Source: Halopseudomonas phragmitis
GTDB lineage: Bacteria > Pseudomonadota > Gammaproteobacteria > Pseudomonadales > Pseudomonadaceae
Assembly (NCBI RefSeq): GCF_002056295.1
Contig: NZ_CP020100.1
Span: 3,743,501-3,807,500, forward strand
Direction: 5' to 3'
DNA: 64,000 nucleotides
Numbering within the stretch: the first letter of the stretch is position 1; each line of letters starts with the position of its first letter. This document shows, piece by piece, positions 40,791 to 49,706 of this stretch. The position numbers were made by a program, and so were the translations under genes. The notes below the pieces were generated by a model that worked only from the letters and a program-made list of their open reading frames with translations, was not told the origin of the DNA and searched no databases.

Positions 40791-42551
40791 ATGTTTAATC
40801 TGTCGGCATTTCGCAGGGCCAGTGACACACTGCAGGCCATAGAGGCCACCCAAGGAGTGATCGAGTTCGATCTTCGCGGCAATATCGTTCGCGCCAACGA
40901 CCTTTTCCTGCAGTTGATGGAATACCGACTGGACGAGGTGCGTGGCAAACACCATCAGCTGTTTGTCGAGCCGGAACTAGCTGCCAGTAGCGACTACCGG
41001 CATTTCTGGGAAGCCCTGCGAGCGGGCAAAGCGCAAAGCGGTGAATTCCAGCGGGTCAGTAAAAGCGGTCGTCGTGTCTGGATTCAGGCCACCTACACAC
41101 CGATACGTCGCGCCGGCCGGGTGGTGCGCATCATCAAGTTCGCAAGCGATATCACGGCCCAAGTTAACCAACGGGCCGACATGGAATCGCAGATGGCCGC
41201 CATCGATCGCGCCCAAGCAGTAATTGAGTTTACCCCGGACGGCATTATCCGTTATGCCAACCGCAACTTCCTGCAATTAATGGGCTACCGGCTGGAGGAG
41301 ATTCGCGACCAACACCACCGCATGTTCGTGAGTGACCAAGAAGCACGCTCGCAAGCCTATGCCGACTTCTGGGCGCAGTTACGCCACGGTCACTTCCAAA
41401 CCGCGGAGTACCCACGTCTGGCCAAAGATGGTAGTACCGTGTGGATACACGCTACCTACAACCCAATCCTCGATGCTGACGGTAAGGTAGTCAAGGTCAT
41501 CAAGTTTGCCAGTGATATTACCGCTGAAATTATACGCAAGCAGGAGTTCGAACTGCTGTCACTGGTTGCCAACGAAACCAGCAACTCGATCATCATAAGC
41601 GACCCGCAGGGAAGGGTGCAGTACGTCAATTCAGGTTTTACAACACTGACAGGCTTCACACTTGAGGAACTCAGGGGGAAAAAACCCGGCGACTTCCTGC
41701 AGGGGCCGGGTACCGACATGCAGACAGTCACCGAGATTCGTCAGCACCTGCAAAATCACTCCCCCTTCTACAGCGAAATTCTCAACTACAATAAACAACG
41801 CGACCCCTACTGGGTCTCACTGGCGATCAATCCAGTATTCAACGAACAGCGCCAACTAACCCATTTCATCTCGATCCAGGCCAATATTACCAGCAGCAAG
41901 CAACACGCTATCGAGGCCGAAAAACGCTTCTCTGCCATCGGCGTCAGCAATGGAGTGGCCGAATGGAGCAGCGACGGGCGTCTCATTAAAGCTAACAGCT
42001 ACATGCTCCAGCACCTTGCCCATAGCAACGAAGCGGAACTGCTGGCATGCAACCACAACCTGCGCAACTTGATCAGCAGTGAGGCTTTCCGCAGCCTGCT
42101 CGCAGGCCAGCAGTTCGTCGGCGAATTTGCTGTACCCGATGTCAACGGCAAGCCAATTCAATTCAAGGGTACGCTCTGCCCAATCACCGACGCCGAAGGA
42201 CAGGTGCGTCAGATCGTCAGCTACGGCACAGACGAGCACGCTCAGCACGAGGCAGCCAAGGTCACCGAGCATGAAATGGGGCTTGTACAAGAATCCAGTC
42301 GCAAAGTGGCGGACATCGTTGGCAGTATCAACAGCATCACCGAAAAAACCAACTTGCTGGCCCTGAATGCGGCGATCGAGGCCGCCCGCGCCGGTGAGCA
42401 GGGTCGCGGCTTCGCCGTGGTGGCCGACGAGGTGCGCAAGCTGGCTCAACAGTCATCCGCCTCGGCGGCAGAAATCGGTGTGCTGATCAAAGAATCGAGC
42501 GAGCGCATCGAACGGCTCGGCGCAGCTCTGTATAATCTACGCAACAAATGA
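40791..42551 (+). CDS. Soluble four-PAS chemoreceptor-like protein (BdlA type)
   Basis: Cytoplasmic protein of 586 aa with no transmembrane helix: four PAS domains (about 18-122, 136-244, 255-367, 378-480) then a short methyl-accepting signalling domain (about 495-586). The receptor tip motif is present ([20 protein letters not shown], then [13 protein letters not shown]), but the descending helix ends soon after, so methylation helices are mostly absent. PAS1 and PAS2 are close copies, suggesting duplication. The PAS-PAS-MCP plan resembles P. aeruginosa BdlA, a biofilm-dispersal sensor, but with two more PAS domains. Convergent with a diguanylate cyclase. Confidence 0.85.
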   Translation: MFNLSAFRRASDTLQAIEATQGVIEFDLRGNIVRANDLFLQLMEYRLDEVRGKHHQLFVEPELAASSDYRHFWEALRAGKAQSGEFQRVSKSGRRVWIQATYTPIRRAGRVVRIIKFASDITAQVNQRADMESQMAAIDRAQAVIEFTPDGIIRYANRNFLQLMGYRLEEIRDQHHRMFVSDQEARSQAYADFWAQLRHGHFQTAEYPRLAKDGSTVWIHATYNPILDADGKVVKVIKFASDITAEIIRKQEFELLSLVANETSNSIIISDPQGRVQYVNSGFTTLTGFTLEELRGKKPGDFLQGPGTDMQTVTEIRQHLQNHSPFYSEILNYNKQRDPYWVSLAINPVFNEQRQLTHFISIQANITSSKQHAIEAEKRFSAIGVSNGVAEWSSDGRLIKANSYMLQHLAHSNEAELLACNHNLRNLISSEAFRSLLAGQQFVGEFAVPDVNGKPIQFKGTLCPITDAEGQVRQIVSYGTDEHAQHEAAKVTEHEMGLVQESSRKVADIVGSINSITEKTNLLALNAAIEAARAGEQGRGFAVVADEVRKLAQQSSASAAEIGVLIKESSERIERLGAALYNLRNK

Positions 42552-42562
42552 GGAACAACAGA

Positions 42563-43513
42563 TCAGGCACAGACCAGTGCGCCACCGCCGGCATCCTTGA
42601 CCTGATACAAGGCATCGTCTGCCAGACGCAACAGCGTCTGGCAGTCAGGACAATCCGCCGCTTTACCCGGCACCCGGGTTACCAGACCGACGCTAGCACC
42701 AACCTTCGCGCCATCCGGCGACGCTAGGGCCAGAGCAGCCACGCCGTCAATCACACCCCGGGCCACCCGCAGAGCACCCTCAGCATCGGTATCGCGTAAC
42801 ACCAGCACAAACTCATCGCCCCCGTAACGGACTGCTAAATCCGTGTCACGCCGAGCACAGCGCTGCAGCACCGCCGCCACACGCACCAATGCACGATCAC
42901 CATCTAGATGCCCGTAACTATCATTGAAGGGTTTGAAATTGTCCAAATCGATCATCAGCAGACTCAACGGACTCACCGCACGCTGACCACGACGCCAACT
43001 TCTGGCCAGAAAACCCTCAAACCGACGTCTATTAGCGAGCCCAGTCAATGGATCATGTTGTGCCGAGTGTTCGACTGCCTGCTCGACTAGCTTACGCTGG
43101 GTAATATCTTGATGGCTTACGGCAAAACAGCGAATACCCGGATACTGCACTGGCAGCACTCGCAAAATAAACCAACGCTGCTCACCGGGACTATGACAGG
43201 GGTACTCATGACGAAAGTGCTTAAGCCGGCCAGAGAGCACCGCCTCCAGGCCTGCAACAACCTGAACAGCATCATCATCGCCGCAGCTGGTCGCAGCCTT
43301 GCAGACACTCAGATAATTTTTCCCAACCCAATCGAAATCGTAGGTCAACCCGTTACACTGGGCAAAATTTATCCAGCTACGATTAACGAAAAAAATCTGC
43401 CCCTCAACATTAATAAGCGCAAGCTGATCTTCCAAAGAATCGAGTACGGCACGATAAAATTTCTTGTCCAAGTGCGCCTCGGGTGCAACACCTTCAAACA
43501 ATTCAACGTCCAT
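42563..43513 (-). CDS. PAS-GGDEF diguanylate cyclase
   Basis: Cyclase of 316 aa making c-di-GMP from GTP. An N-terminal PAS domain (about 12-140) precedes a GGDEF domain with an intact YGGDEF active site and the DLDNFKPFNDSYGH metal/GTP segment. No transmembrane part. An inhibitory RxxD site is not evident at the usual place before the GGDEF motif. ATG 43513 is chosen because GGAG lies about 6 bases upstream; upstream in-frame starts lack a site. It is convergent with the PAS chemoreceptor-like gene, 11 bases apart. Confidence 0.9.
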   Translation of the reverse strand: MDVELFEGVAPEAHLDKKFYRAVLDSLEDQLALINVEGQIFFVNRSWINFAQCNGLTYDFDWVGKNYLSVCKAATSCGDDDAVQVVAGLEAVLSGRLKHFRHEYPCHSPGEQRWFILRVLPVQYPGIRCFAVSHQDITQRKLVEQAVEHSAQHDPLTGLANRRRFEGFLARSWRRGQRAVSPLSLLMIDLDNFKPFNDSYGHLDGDRALVRVAAVLQRCARRDTDLAVRYGGDEFVLVLRDTDAEGALRVARGVIDGVAALALASPDGAKVGASVGLVTRVPGKAADCPDCQTLLRLADDALYQVKDAGGGALVCA

Positions 43514-43788
43514 AGCGTCTCCGAAAACATTGTCGACCATGCACACCTGCGTAAGCACTTAAATGACGCAGAATAACAGCTTGCAAGCAAGGGTTGACAA
43601 ATGACAAACCTCCAAAATTTTAGAAATATGATCTTGATAAGACTTCACATATTACGCCCCTTCTGAGCATACCCGTCAGGTGGCTGATAATGCATTTTGT
43701 GGGCTTGAATATGGCTCAAAAATATACGCAGCCCAGCACTCGTCGTATAAAGAGAAATGACATACAACTTATACCTCAACAATCCCCC

Positions 43789-46272
43789 CTACGCCGCCAT
43801 ATCCTCACAAGCCAGGAAAATATCATTCCCCTCATACTGCAATGCCGGGCGTTGCTTGACCACGCTGACCACCACCGGTTTTAGGATGAAGTTGGCCATG
43901 GCCCGTTGTTCGGATTTGGCGGCGTGGATGATTTCCAGGGTTTTGGGTTGGAGGATCTGGTCCAGGTTGCGGTTCAGGTTTTGCAGTTCGTCCTTGGTCA
44001 GCATAAAGCTTACGGCCAGGTATTCGAGCTGCTGCTGTACCAGCTTGAGCATACGCACGCGGTCTTCTTCCATGAGTTTGCCGGCGATCTTGTTGGTGAT
44101 GACCGAGGAAATCACCCCGCCGATGATGCCGCCTGCGGCGCGGCCAAGCATGGCGGAGACCGGGCCGAGCGGGCTGAATACGATGCCGCCGGCAATCGAG
44201 CCGATGGTGCCACCGGCAATGCCGGAAGACACCACGGCAAGGTTTTTGACGAACTGGGCTTTGGAGATGCGGCCGCGGACCATCTTGACCATATCCGGGC
44301 CGGTGGTGACGGCGATCAGCACGATGGAGGTGATCACGGTGCCGCGCAGGGCTTTGTTGAGGCTGTTCTTGGAGCTGACGCCAAAGCCTTTTTGCAGCAG
44401 GCTGCGTTTGCTGTGCGACAGTGCTGAGACGTCGATCTTGCTCAGCACCTTCTGCACCACGGCGACCCGGTTGAGCTGCTGTGCGCCAACGTACACGGTC
44501 AGGCTTTTGCCGAAGGTTTTGCCGCCCTGGATGGCGGCGACCTTGAGTGCCTGCTTCTTGTCACCGGTGGAGGCGTAGTAGACGCAGGCGCTCAGGGCAA
44601 AGCTGATGCCGCCGGCTACGGCGCCAACAATGGCCCCTTCGGCGATGTCATAGGTGACCGATTCAAGGGTGCCGAACTTGGTGATGTTCTTGGCCTGGTC
44701 GTAGGTCAGGTGCCCTTTGACCACCAGGTCTTTGGCCTGTTCGGGGTCGCTGACGCCCGGGACCTTGCCGTCCTTGATCTTGTTTTTCATGGTTTCCACG
44801 GCCAGTTCGTACTGATCCTTGGGCACCTCGATCTGCATGGGCTTGCCCTGGGCATCCAGGTATTTGTAGCTGCCATTCTGCCCATCGAACCCGGCACCAA
44901 CGCTGCGTGCGGCGGTTTGGCAGTATTTGGTTTGCAGGCTGGCACCGTCGACCAGGCGGTCTGCGCCGTTCTTGGCATTGTCGCCGCCAACAAGTTCCGC
45001 CTTTTTCATCATCAGCTTGTCGATCCGATGGTTGGCGTTTTCAGCGGCAAAGCCGTGGCCCTGGCCGCCGGTGGCGAACAGCTTGTGGTTGGCATCCAGC
45101 GCCGCGCCACCGGCCATCAGCACAAAACCACTGGTGGCGGCGCTGTCGAGAAAGTCCTTATAGGGCTTGTCTTTGATTTCCAGGCACAGGTTTTCGGTTT
45201 CGCGGCAGGTGCTGGAGCAGAACCATTCGCCCTGCTCGGGCACGTGGCCCTCTTCAGCGTGCCCGCAGGAGGTGCATACCCGGATGTTGTCGATCTGTTT
45301 CAGCGGTACGAAGAAGGCCTCGGTGCCAATGCCGTAGATCACGCCCAGCCCGGCGCTGAATTCGAGAAAGTCCCGGGCCTGCTCTTCATTCAGGCGATAG
45401 GTCTGGCCGATCAGTTGCACCACTGCATCCAGGTCCAGGCGGGCCGATGGGTTGATCATATGTTCGATGCGTCGGCGGTTGTGCGCGTCCCACTCGGCCT
45501 TGAAGACCCAGGGGTCAGACAGTATCTCGTACTCGTGCAGCACGCCCCGCTCGACCAGCAGGACGACGCAGCCCTGATACAGCGCCTCGGCATCGGCCTG
45601 ATCCAGGTGGTGTTCATCGGCCAGCGTTTCACAGTGTTCCCGGGCGTTGAGTTGCTCGGTCTCGGACAGTTCGGCAAACGCCTGGGTGCAGAAGGTCCGG
45701 CGCTCGTGGCTGTCCATCAGGGCGTACAGTTGCACCAGCAGGGCAGCCACCCAGTAAGCGCCGCCCAGCCAGGCTTGCAGGCCGTTCAGTGGCTCGATCG
45801 CGGCGGCAATCCAGGGTGAGATGATGGCGCACAGGGTCAGCAACAGGGCGGCATGGAACAGGGCCCAGCCTTGCCGCTCTTTCTTGAGCAGCAGGGTGTG
45901 ATTGGCGTTGATTGCATTGAGCCCGCGGGTCTTGAACACGGCGCCGATGACCGCCAGCGCCAGCAGCAGCGTGATCAGGTTGCGGTAGTAGCCAAAGCCC
46001 GAATCCTGCAGCCCGTAGTAACGCCCTTCCAGGTAGACCCAGCCAACCAGCAGGCTGAAACCACTCAGCATCAGGTAAGGCATAACCAGCTTGAGTCGCA
46101 GGGCGTTGGCGAACTTTTCCAGCAGAATCGCCAGCAAGGCGGCCGGCCCCATGAACACCGCAGCGACCATGCCCAGCACGCCGCCGGCCACTACCACGAT
46201 GAATTTGAACAGTTTTTTCAGCAAGACAATGCCAACAACCAGACCGACCAACCCTAGCAAGAGATACAGCAT
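43789..46272 (-). CDS. Large membrane protein of unknown function with four-Cys motif
   Basis: Unrecognised protein of 827 aa. The N-terminal 190 residues contain about six hydrophobic helices. A soluble part follows with a helical region, then a probable zinc site of Cys333, Cys336, Cys352 and Cys356. Residues about 410-530 form a conserved-looking domain with AKNGADRLVDGASLQTKYC, whose Asp438 and Gln447-x-Lys449 spacing recalls PD-(D/E)xK nuclease cores (weak inference). The C-terminal 300 residues have Gly-rich membrane segments (about 543-566, 645-657, 677-728) and a helical tail. GGAGGGAG precedes the ATG. Divergent from a WYL regulator. Confidence 0.75.
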   Translation of the reverse strand: MLYLLLGLVGLVVGIVLLKKLFKFIVVVAGGVLGMVAAVFMGPAALLAILLEKFANALRLKLVMPYLMLSGFSLLVGWVYLEGRYYGLQDSGFGYYRNLITLLLALAVIGAVFKTRGLNAINANHTLLLKKERQGWALFHAALLLTLCAIISPWIAAAIEPLNGLQAWLGGAYWVAALLVQLYALMDSHERRTFCTQAFAELSETEQLNAREHCETLADEHHLDQADAEALYQGCVVLLVERGVLHEYEILSDPWVFKAEWDAHNRRRIEHMINPSARLDLDAVVQLIGQTYRLNEEQARDFLEFSAGLGVIYGIGTEAFFVPLKQIDNIRVCTSCGHAEEGHVPEQGEWFCSSTCRETENLCLEIKDKPYKDFLDSAATSGFVLMAGGAALDANHKLFATGGQGHGFAAENANHRIDKLMMKKAELVGGDNAKNGADRLVDGASLQTKYCQTAARSVGAGFDGQNGSYKYLDAQGKPMQIEVPKDQYELAVETMKNKIKDGKVPGVSDPEQAKDLVVKGHLTYDQAKNITKFGTLESVTYDIAEGAIVGAVAGGISFALSACVYYASTGDKKQALKVAAIQGGKTFGKSLTVYVGAQQLNRVAVVQKVLSKIDVSALSHSKRSLLQKGFGVSSKNSLNKALRGTVITSIVLIAVTTGPDMVKMVRGRISKAQFVKNLAVVSSGIAGGTIGSIAGGIVFSPLGPVSAMLGRAAGGIIGGVISSVITNKIAGKLMEEDRVRMLKLVQQQLEYLAVSFMLTKDELQNLNRNLDQILQPKTLEIIHAAKSEQRAMANFILKPVVVSVVKQRPALQYEGNDIFLACEDMAA

Positions 46273-46439
46273 GCTCCCTCCAAAGAGCGAAATAGCGCGA
46301 TGCCATCATGCCATGCGCCACTCACCAATATTCTGCCGATAAACGCAACAAACTGTGCCGCCGTTTCGCCTGAAAACACACATTGCCGGAGCAAAAAAGA
46401 AAATCGACGGACAGCCCGACAGCAAGCATGGCATCATCA

Positions 46440-46458
46440 TGCGACCATTTATGTCGCA
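46440..46458. promoter_or_regulatory. Predicted WYL-regulator operator, copy 1
   Basis: Inverted repeat TGCGAC-N7-GTCGCA, 38 bases before the WYL gene start and within the 223-base divergent gap shared with the large membrane protein gene. The same 19-bp arrangement recurs after the WYL gene at 47498-47516. Confidence 0.55.
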
Positions 46459-46495
46459 GCAAGATGTCTCAGCACATTCAGCCCAAGGACCGACC

Positions 46496-47497
46496 ATGAG
46501 CCAGCGCGATACCCTGTTCCGCCACCTCGCGATTCTGCAGATGCTGCCGCGGGCACCGCACAGCCTGAGTACCACCACCATTGGTCTGCGTTTGGAGGAA
46601 CAGGGCTACGGCATGACGCCGCGCTCGATCCAGCGTGATCTGGAAAAGCTCGCTGAGCACTTCCCGCTGCAGTGCCACAAGGAGTCCAAGCCCTATCGCT
46701 GGAACTATGTGGCCAACTACAACAGCGACCTGCCCGCCCTGGATACTGTCACTGCGCTGACGCTGGTGCTGGCCGAGGAGTCGGTGCGCGGGCTGTTGCC
46801 TAAGGTGGCGATGGACAAGATCAGCTACAAGTTCCAGAGTGCCCGCAAGCATCTGGAAGGGCTGCAGGGTAATGGTTTCTCGCAGTGGAGCCAGCGTGTG
46901 CGGGCGATCCCCAACGGCAAGTCGCTGATCCCCGCCGAGATCAAGCCGGCCATCTGGGAAGGGCTGACCGATGCCCTGCTCAATCATTACGCCGTGGACG
47001 TGAGCTATCTGAGCCGCTTCAAGGGGGAACTCAAGCACTACACTCTGCACCCGCTGGGGCTGGTCACCCGCGACAGCAGCTCCTATCTGCTGGCCACGGT
47101 GAACGAGCATGAAGACGTGCGCCAGTTTGCCCTGCACCGCTTTCGCAAGGTCAAACCCAGCGCCAGCCTGTACCGCGCCCAGCCAGGCTTCAACCTGCAG
47201 CAGTATATTGACCAGGGGGCATTCGGCTTTCCGCTGGCGCAGGAGCCGGTGAAACTGGTGGCGCGCATTACCAACTCAATGGCCTGGCTGCTGGCGGAAA
47301 CACCCCTGAGCCGGGACCAGTCACTGTCCGAGCCGGACGCCGAGGGTTGGGTACGGCTGGAAGCCACGGTGCCCAACGATCAGCAGACCCAGTGGTGGAT
47401 CATGGGTTTTGGCGCCAGTATCGAGGTGCTCGAACCACGCACCTGGCGCGAGCAGATTTTGCAGCAGGCTCGCGAGATAGTGGCGCGCGGAGCCTGA
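46496..47497 (+). CDS. WYL-domain transcriptional regulator
   Basis: Predicted regulator of 333 aa. An N-terminal winged helix-turn-helix (about 5-65, with TTIGLRLEEQGYGMTPRSIQRDL) precedes a WYL domain (about 145-225; VDVSYLSRFKGELKHYTLHPLGLV) and a C-terminal WCX extension. WYL regulators such as BrxR and CapW bind nucleic-acid-type ligands and often control phage-defence or mobile-element genes. ATG 46496 has AAGGA 7 bases upstream; in-frame ATGs further up run through the operator. Divergent from the large membrane protein gene. Confidence 0.87.
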   Translation: MSQRDTLFRHLAILQMLPRAPHSLSTTTIGLRLEEQGYGMTPRSIQRDLEKLAEHFPLQCHKESKPYRWNYVANYNSDLPALDTVTALTLVLAEESVRGLLPKVAMDKISYKFQSARKHLEGLQGNGFSQWSQRVRAIPNGKSLIPAEIKPAIWEGLTDALLNHYAVDVSYLSRFKGELKHYTLHPLGLVTRDSSSYLLATVNEHEDVRQFALHRFRKVKPSASLYRAQPGFNLQQYIDQGAFGFPLAQEPVKLVARITNSMAWLLAETPLSRDQSLSEPDAEGWVRLEATVPNDQQTQWWIMGFGASIEVLEPRTWREQILQQAREIVARGA

Positions 47498-47516
47498 TGC
47501 GACACAACTTGTCGTA
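47498..47516. promoter_or_regulatory. Predicted WYL-regulator operator, copy 2
   Basis: TGCGAC-N7-GTCGTA with the flanking GCA also shared with copy 1. It starts just at the WYL gene stop and lies 42 bases before the small membrane gene, which suggests that gene is controlled by the same protein. Confidence 0.5.
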
Positions 47517-47529
47517 GCAGGCCGGCATC

Positions 47530-47557
47530 ATCCTCGTATCGCGTCACGAGGATACGA
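47530..47557 (+). promoter_or_regulatory. Nested inverted repeats over a ribosome binding site
   Basis: Two overlapping inverted repeats: ATCCTCGT/ACGAGGAT (47530-47537 with 47546-47553) and TCGTATC/GATACGA (ending 47557). The right arms contain the GAGGAT ribosome binding site of the small membrane gene that starts at 47559, so an RNA hairpin could hide it, or a protein could bind the DNA. Confidence 0.5.
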
Positions 47558-47558
47558 A

Positions 47559-47783
47559 ATGGCCGTTGCTCCGCTGCATGACCTGCTGTTCATCACTGCC
47601 CTGCTCTGCGGGCTGAACCTGCTGTTGTGGCTCAAGCTGGCACTGGCAGCACAGCTGGGCCGCTGGCTGTCGCAGGGTTGGGTATCCAAACTCGACACCC
47701 TGCGGGGCTGGCTGGGCTGGAGCGCGGCGGCACTGGCGTTTGCCAGCGTGTTGCTGGCGTATGTGGCGGTGTTGGTGTGGTGA
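47559..47783 (+). CDS. Small two-helix membrane protein
   Basis: Protein of 74 aa with two hydrophobic helices (about 9-31 and 52-72) joined by a short basic, Trp-containing loop. Family unknown. It follows the WYL gene by 61 bases, with an operator-like repeat and nested inverted repeats before it. Size and topology resemble small accessory or toxin-like membrane proteins, but nothing specific can be claimed. Confidence 0.65.
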   Translation: MAVAPLHDLLFITALLCGLNLLLWLKLALAAQLGRWLSQGWVSKLDTLRGWLGWSAAALAFASVLLAYVAVLVW

Positions 47784-47813
47784 GGGGCTCTTCCCACGAC
47801 AACTTTCTGGCCC

Positions 47814-49148
47814 TTAACGTTTTTTTGCCAGCAATTCGGAACGCCCAATTATCGCGTTGGTACGCTCCGGTTTACGCGGTCCTGAGAAGCCTGCATCTGC
47901 GATGGCAGTATCCAGGCCACGAAACTGGGGTGCGGCTTTGGCGCTGCGTAATGTCTCCATTCCCTCATTCCAGGCATGCACCATGTGCTTGGCCACATCG
48001 CGCCAGGCCGGTTCGTTCTTGGCGGCTTCAATGACTTCTTTGCCTACCTCTACCGCTGACTGACAGAGCTGATCGACCATAGCAGCGTACTGAGCCGGGG
48101 GAATGCTCAAGACAGCTTTGAAGAATGTTTCCAGCGAACGGCCCGGCGTCCAGGTTTGCCGGCCGGCAATGGAGAGCCCAGGGGGACTGGCTGCGAAGCG
48201 TGGATAGGCCTGCGTGGTCACCAGGTCATAGACCGGGGTAAAGCCCACGTCGGCCAGGGAGGTGTAATACAGTGCGATGTTTTTTGCGTGACAATCTGCA
48301 TTGCGCACCACGTAATTGGTCAGCAGTTGCCAGCCCAGGTGCTCGCGCTGTTCACGCAGGTGATCTGCGCTTATGTAGGGCCGGGTGGCGTTCCACACCT
48401 GCTCAATGGAGGGACGGTATTTCTCGTGTGGCGGCAGGCCCAACAGCCCACACGCGTCTTCCATACCAAACCGGGGAACGCCCTGCTCATCAACATCAAA
48501 GCGGTCCACGACCAGTACTCTGCCATCCTCCGACATACTGCACCTGGCAACGGGGACGACATTCAGCCGTGCCAGAACGCGCATGGTGTAGAACTCGTTG
48601 AAGCCTAGAAATGGGGTGCTGTCATCAGAGCCTTTGATGATATGAAACCCCGTCCTTAACGTCGGTTTGCCATGCAGTGGCTGGTTGTGTACTGCATCTT
48701 TGGCAATGAACTTTGGTACGACTCCCGAGACAGCTACCCGCGCATACTGGCGCACAAGTCTGGCGAAGTGTTCCGTGGTGTTTTCCGCTTGGAGCAGTTG
48801 GCTGATTTCAAGCGGGTCCATGTCGATGCCGGGGCGAACGCCCTCAGGCGTAACCGCCACCCTGCCAATACCGGTGGCGCCGACCAGCCCCAGAAGCGAT
48901 AAGTCGGTGCCATCAAGCAGCGCTCCGAACTCTTCACGAATAACCCCCAGCAAATAGCCCTCGGGCAGGTTCTGCCGGAAAAATGGAAACAAATCACGAG
49001 GCCAGCGCCATGGCTCTTCGCGAACTGGCATTGTCAGGCTGACGAAGTCTGCCAACTCGGTGCCCGGAAGATATTTCAGGACGTACTCATCACGCTCCCG
49101 GTAGAGCTTGGCCACATGTTTTGCATTGACGTGTACGTCGAGAATCAT
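47814..49148 (-). CDS. hipA: HipA-family serine/threonine kinase toxin
   Basis: HipA-type kinase of 444 aa. An N-terminal HipA-N subdomain (with NLPEGYLLGVIREEFG) leads to a kinase with the nucleotide loop SGVVPKF (141-147), the catalytic loop NADCHAKN (283-290, Asp285 and Lys289) and the metal Asp308 in VYDLVTT. E. coli HipA phosphorylates glutamyl-tRNA synthetase and arrests growth; other HipA branches use other targets. It is 2 bases downstream of the HipB-type antitoxin. All key kinase residues seem intact, so it is probably active. Confidence 0.92.
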   Translation of the reverse strand: MILDVHVNAKHVAKLYRERDEYVLKYLPGTELADFVSLTMPVREEPWRWPRDLFPFFRQNLPEGYLLGVIREEFGALLDGTDLSLLGLVGATGIGRVAVTPEGVRPGIDMDPLEISQLLQAENTTEHFARLVRQYARVAVSGVVPKFIAKDAVHNQPLHGKPTLRTGFHIIKGSDDSTPFLGFNEFYTMRVLARLNVVPVARCSMSEDGRVLVVDRFDVDEQGVPRFGMEDACGLLGLPPHEKYRPSIEQVWNATRPYISADHLREQREHLGWQLLTNYVVRNADCHAKNIALYYTSLADVGFTPVYDLVTTQAYPRFAASPPGLSIAGRQTWTPGRSLETFFKAVLSIPPAQYAAMVDQLCQSAVEVGKEVIEAAKNEPAWRDVAKHMVHAWNEGMETLRSAKAAPQFRGLDTAIADAGFSGPRKPERTNAIIGRSELLAKKR

Positions 49149-49150
49149 GG

Positions 49151-49411
49151 TTACCCTCTCTCGGAACGCTGTTCGGCAAGGATATCCTCAACGGTACGCG
49201 TATGGCCGGCCTTGACCAGCTTCAAGTCATACCCTGCGGCCTCCAGCAGGCGAACCAGCGCCGAAACGCTCATATCCCCCTTGGCCAAGGTTTCCATGCG
49301 GGCCACAGTGGAGCGTGATACACCGGCACGCTTGGCAATGGCTTCCTGGCTCAGGTTCGCGTCACGGCGTGCTTGCTTGAGCATTTCGGCAACGTCGTAC
49401 AGTGAGGACAT
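49151..49411 (-). CDS. hipB: HipB-type antitoxin, XRE-family regulator
   Basis: DNA-binding antitoxin of 86 aa with an XRE/Cro helix-turn-helix (about 10-65; LSQEAIAKRAGVSRSTVARMET). ATG 49411 has CAGGAG 6 bases upstream. It should neutralise HipA and repress its own operon by binding the palindromes upstream. The C-terminal tail after residue 66 is the usual toxin-contact or degradation tail. Confidence 0.92.
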   Translation of the reverse strand: MSSLYDVAEMLKQARRDANLSQEAIAKRAGVSRSTVARMETLAKGDMSVSALVRLLEAAGYDLKLVKAGHTRTVEDILAEQRSERG

Positions 49412-49412
49412 T

Positions 49413-49557
49413 TGTAGCTCCTGAGCATCAGAAATAGACAATTCACCGAAAAATGTAGCCTGCAAGCTACATTTATACAAGTTCTGCCTATAAAACATTG
49501 TAGCCCTTAAGCTACATATCTGCCCGACCTGGTACATTTTGTAGCTTACAAGCCACA
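49413..49557. promoter_or_regulatory. Four HipB operator-like palindromes
   Basis: Four sites of the form TGTAGC-N6-GCTACA: 49413-49430 (diverged right arm, overlapping the hipB ribosome binding site), 49454-49471 (perfect), 49499-49516 (perfect) and 49540-49557 (one mismatch). Centres are 41, 45 and 41 bases apart, about four helical turns, so four HipB dimers could bind the same DNA face. The region is AT-rich, with a TATAAA box between the second and third sites as a possible -10 for hipBA. This differs from the E. coli HipB sequence. Confidence 0.85.
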
Positions 49558-49668
49558 AATACCAGCTGTGATATGCGTATCTGGTGTCGCTATGACAGAG
49601 GTCCATTTTTTTGGGGGGGAATGGAATGGATGGAGCGGTCAGACTTGGCGCTGGCGCTGGCTTCCCCA

Positions 49669-49690
49669 GGCGCGAGCGGATGCTCGCGCC
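49669..49690. terminator. GC hairpin between hipBA leader and fmdB
   Basis: Perfect 9-bp stem GGCGCGAGC/GCTCGCGCC with a GGAT loop, 17 bases after the fmdB stop. No T run follows on either strand, so termination is only possible. Confidence 0.4.
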
Positions 49691-49706
49691 TCCCAGGGGG
49701 GACAGG

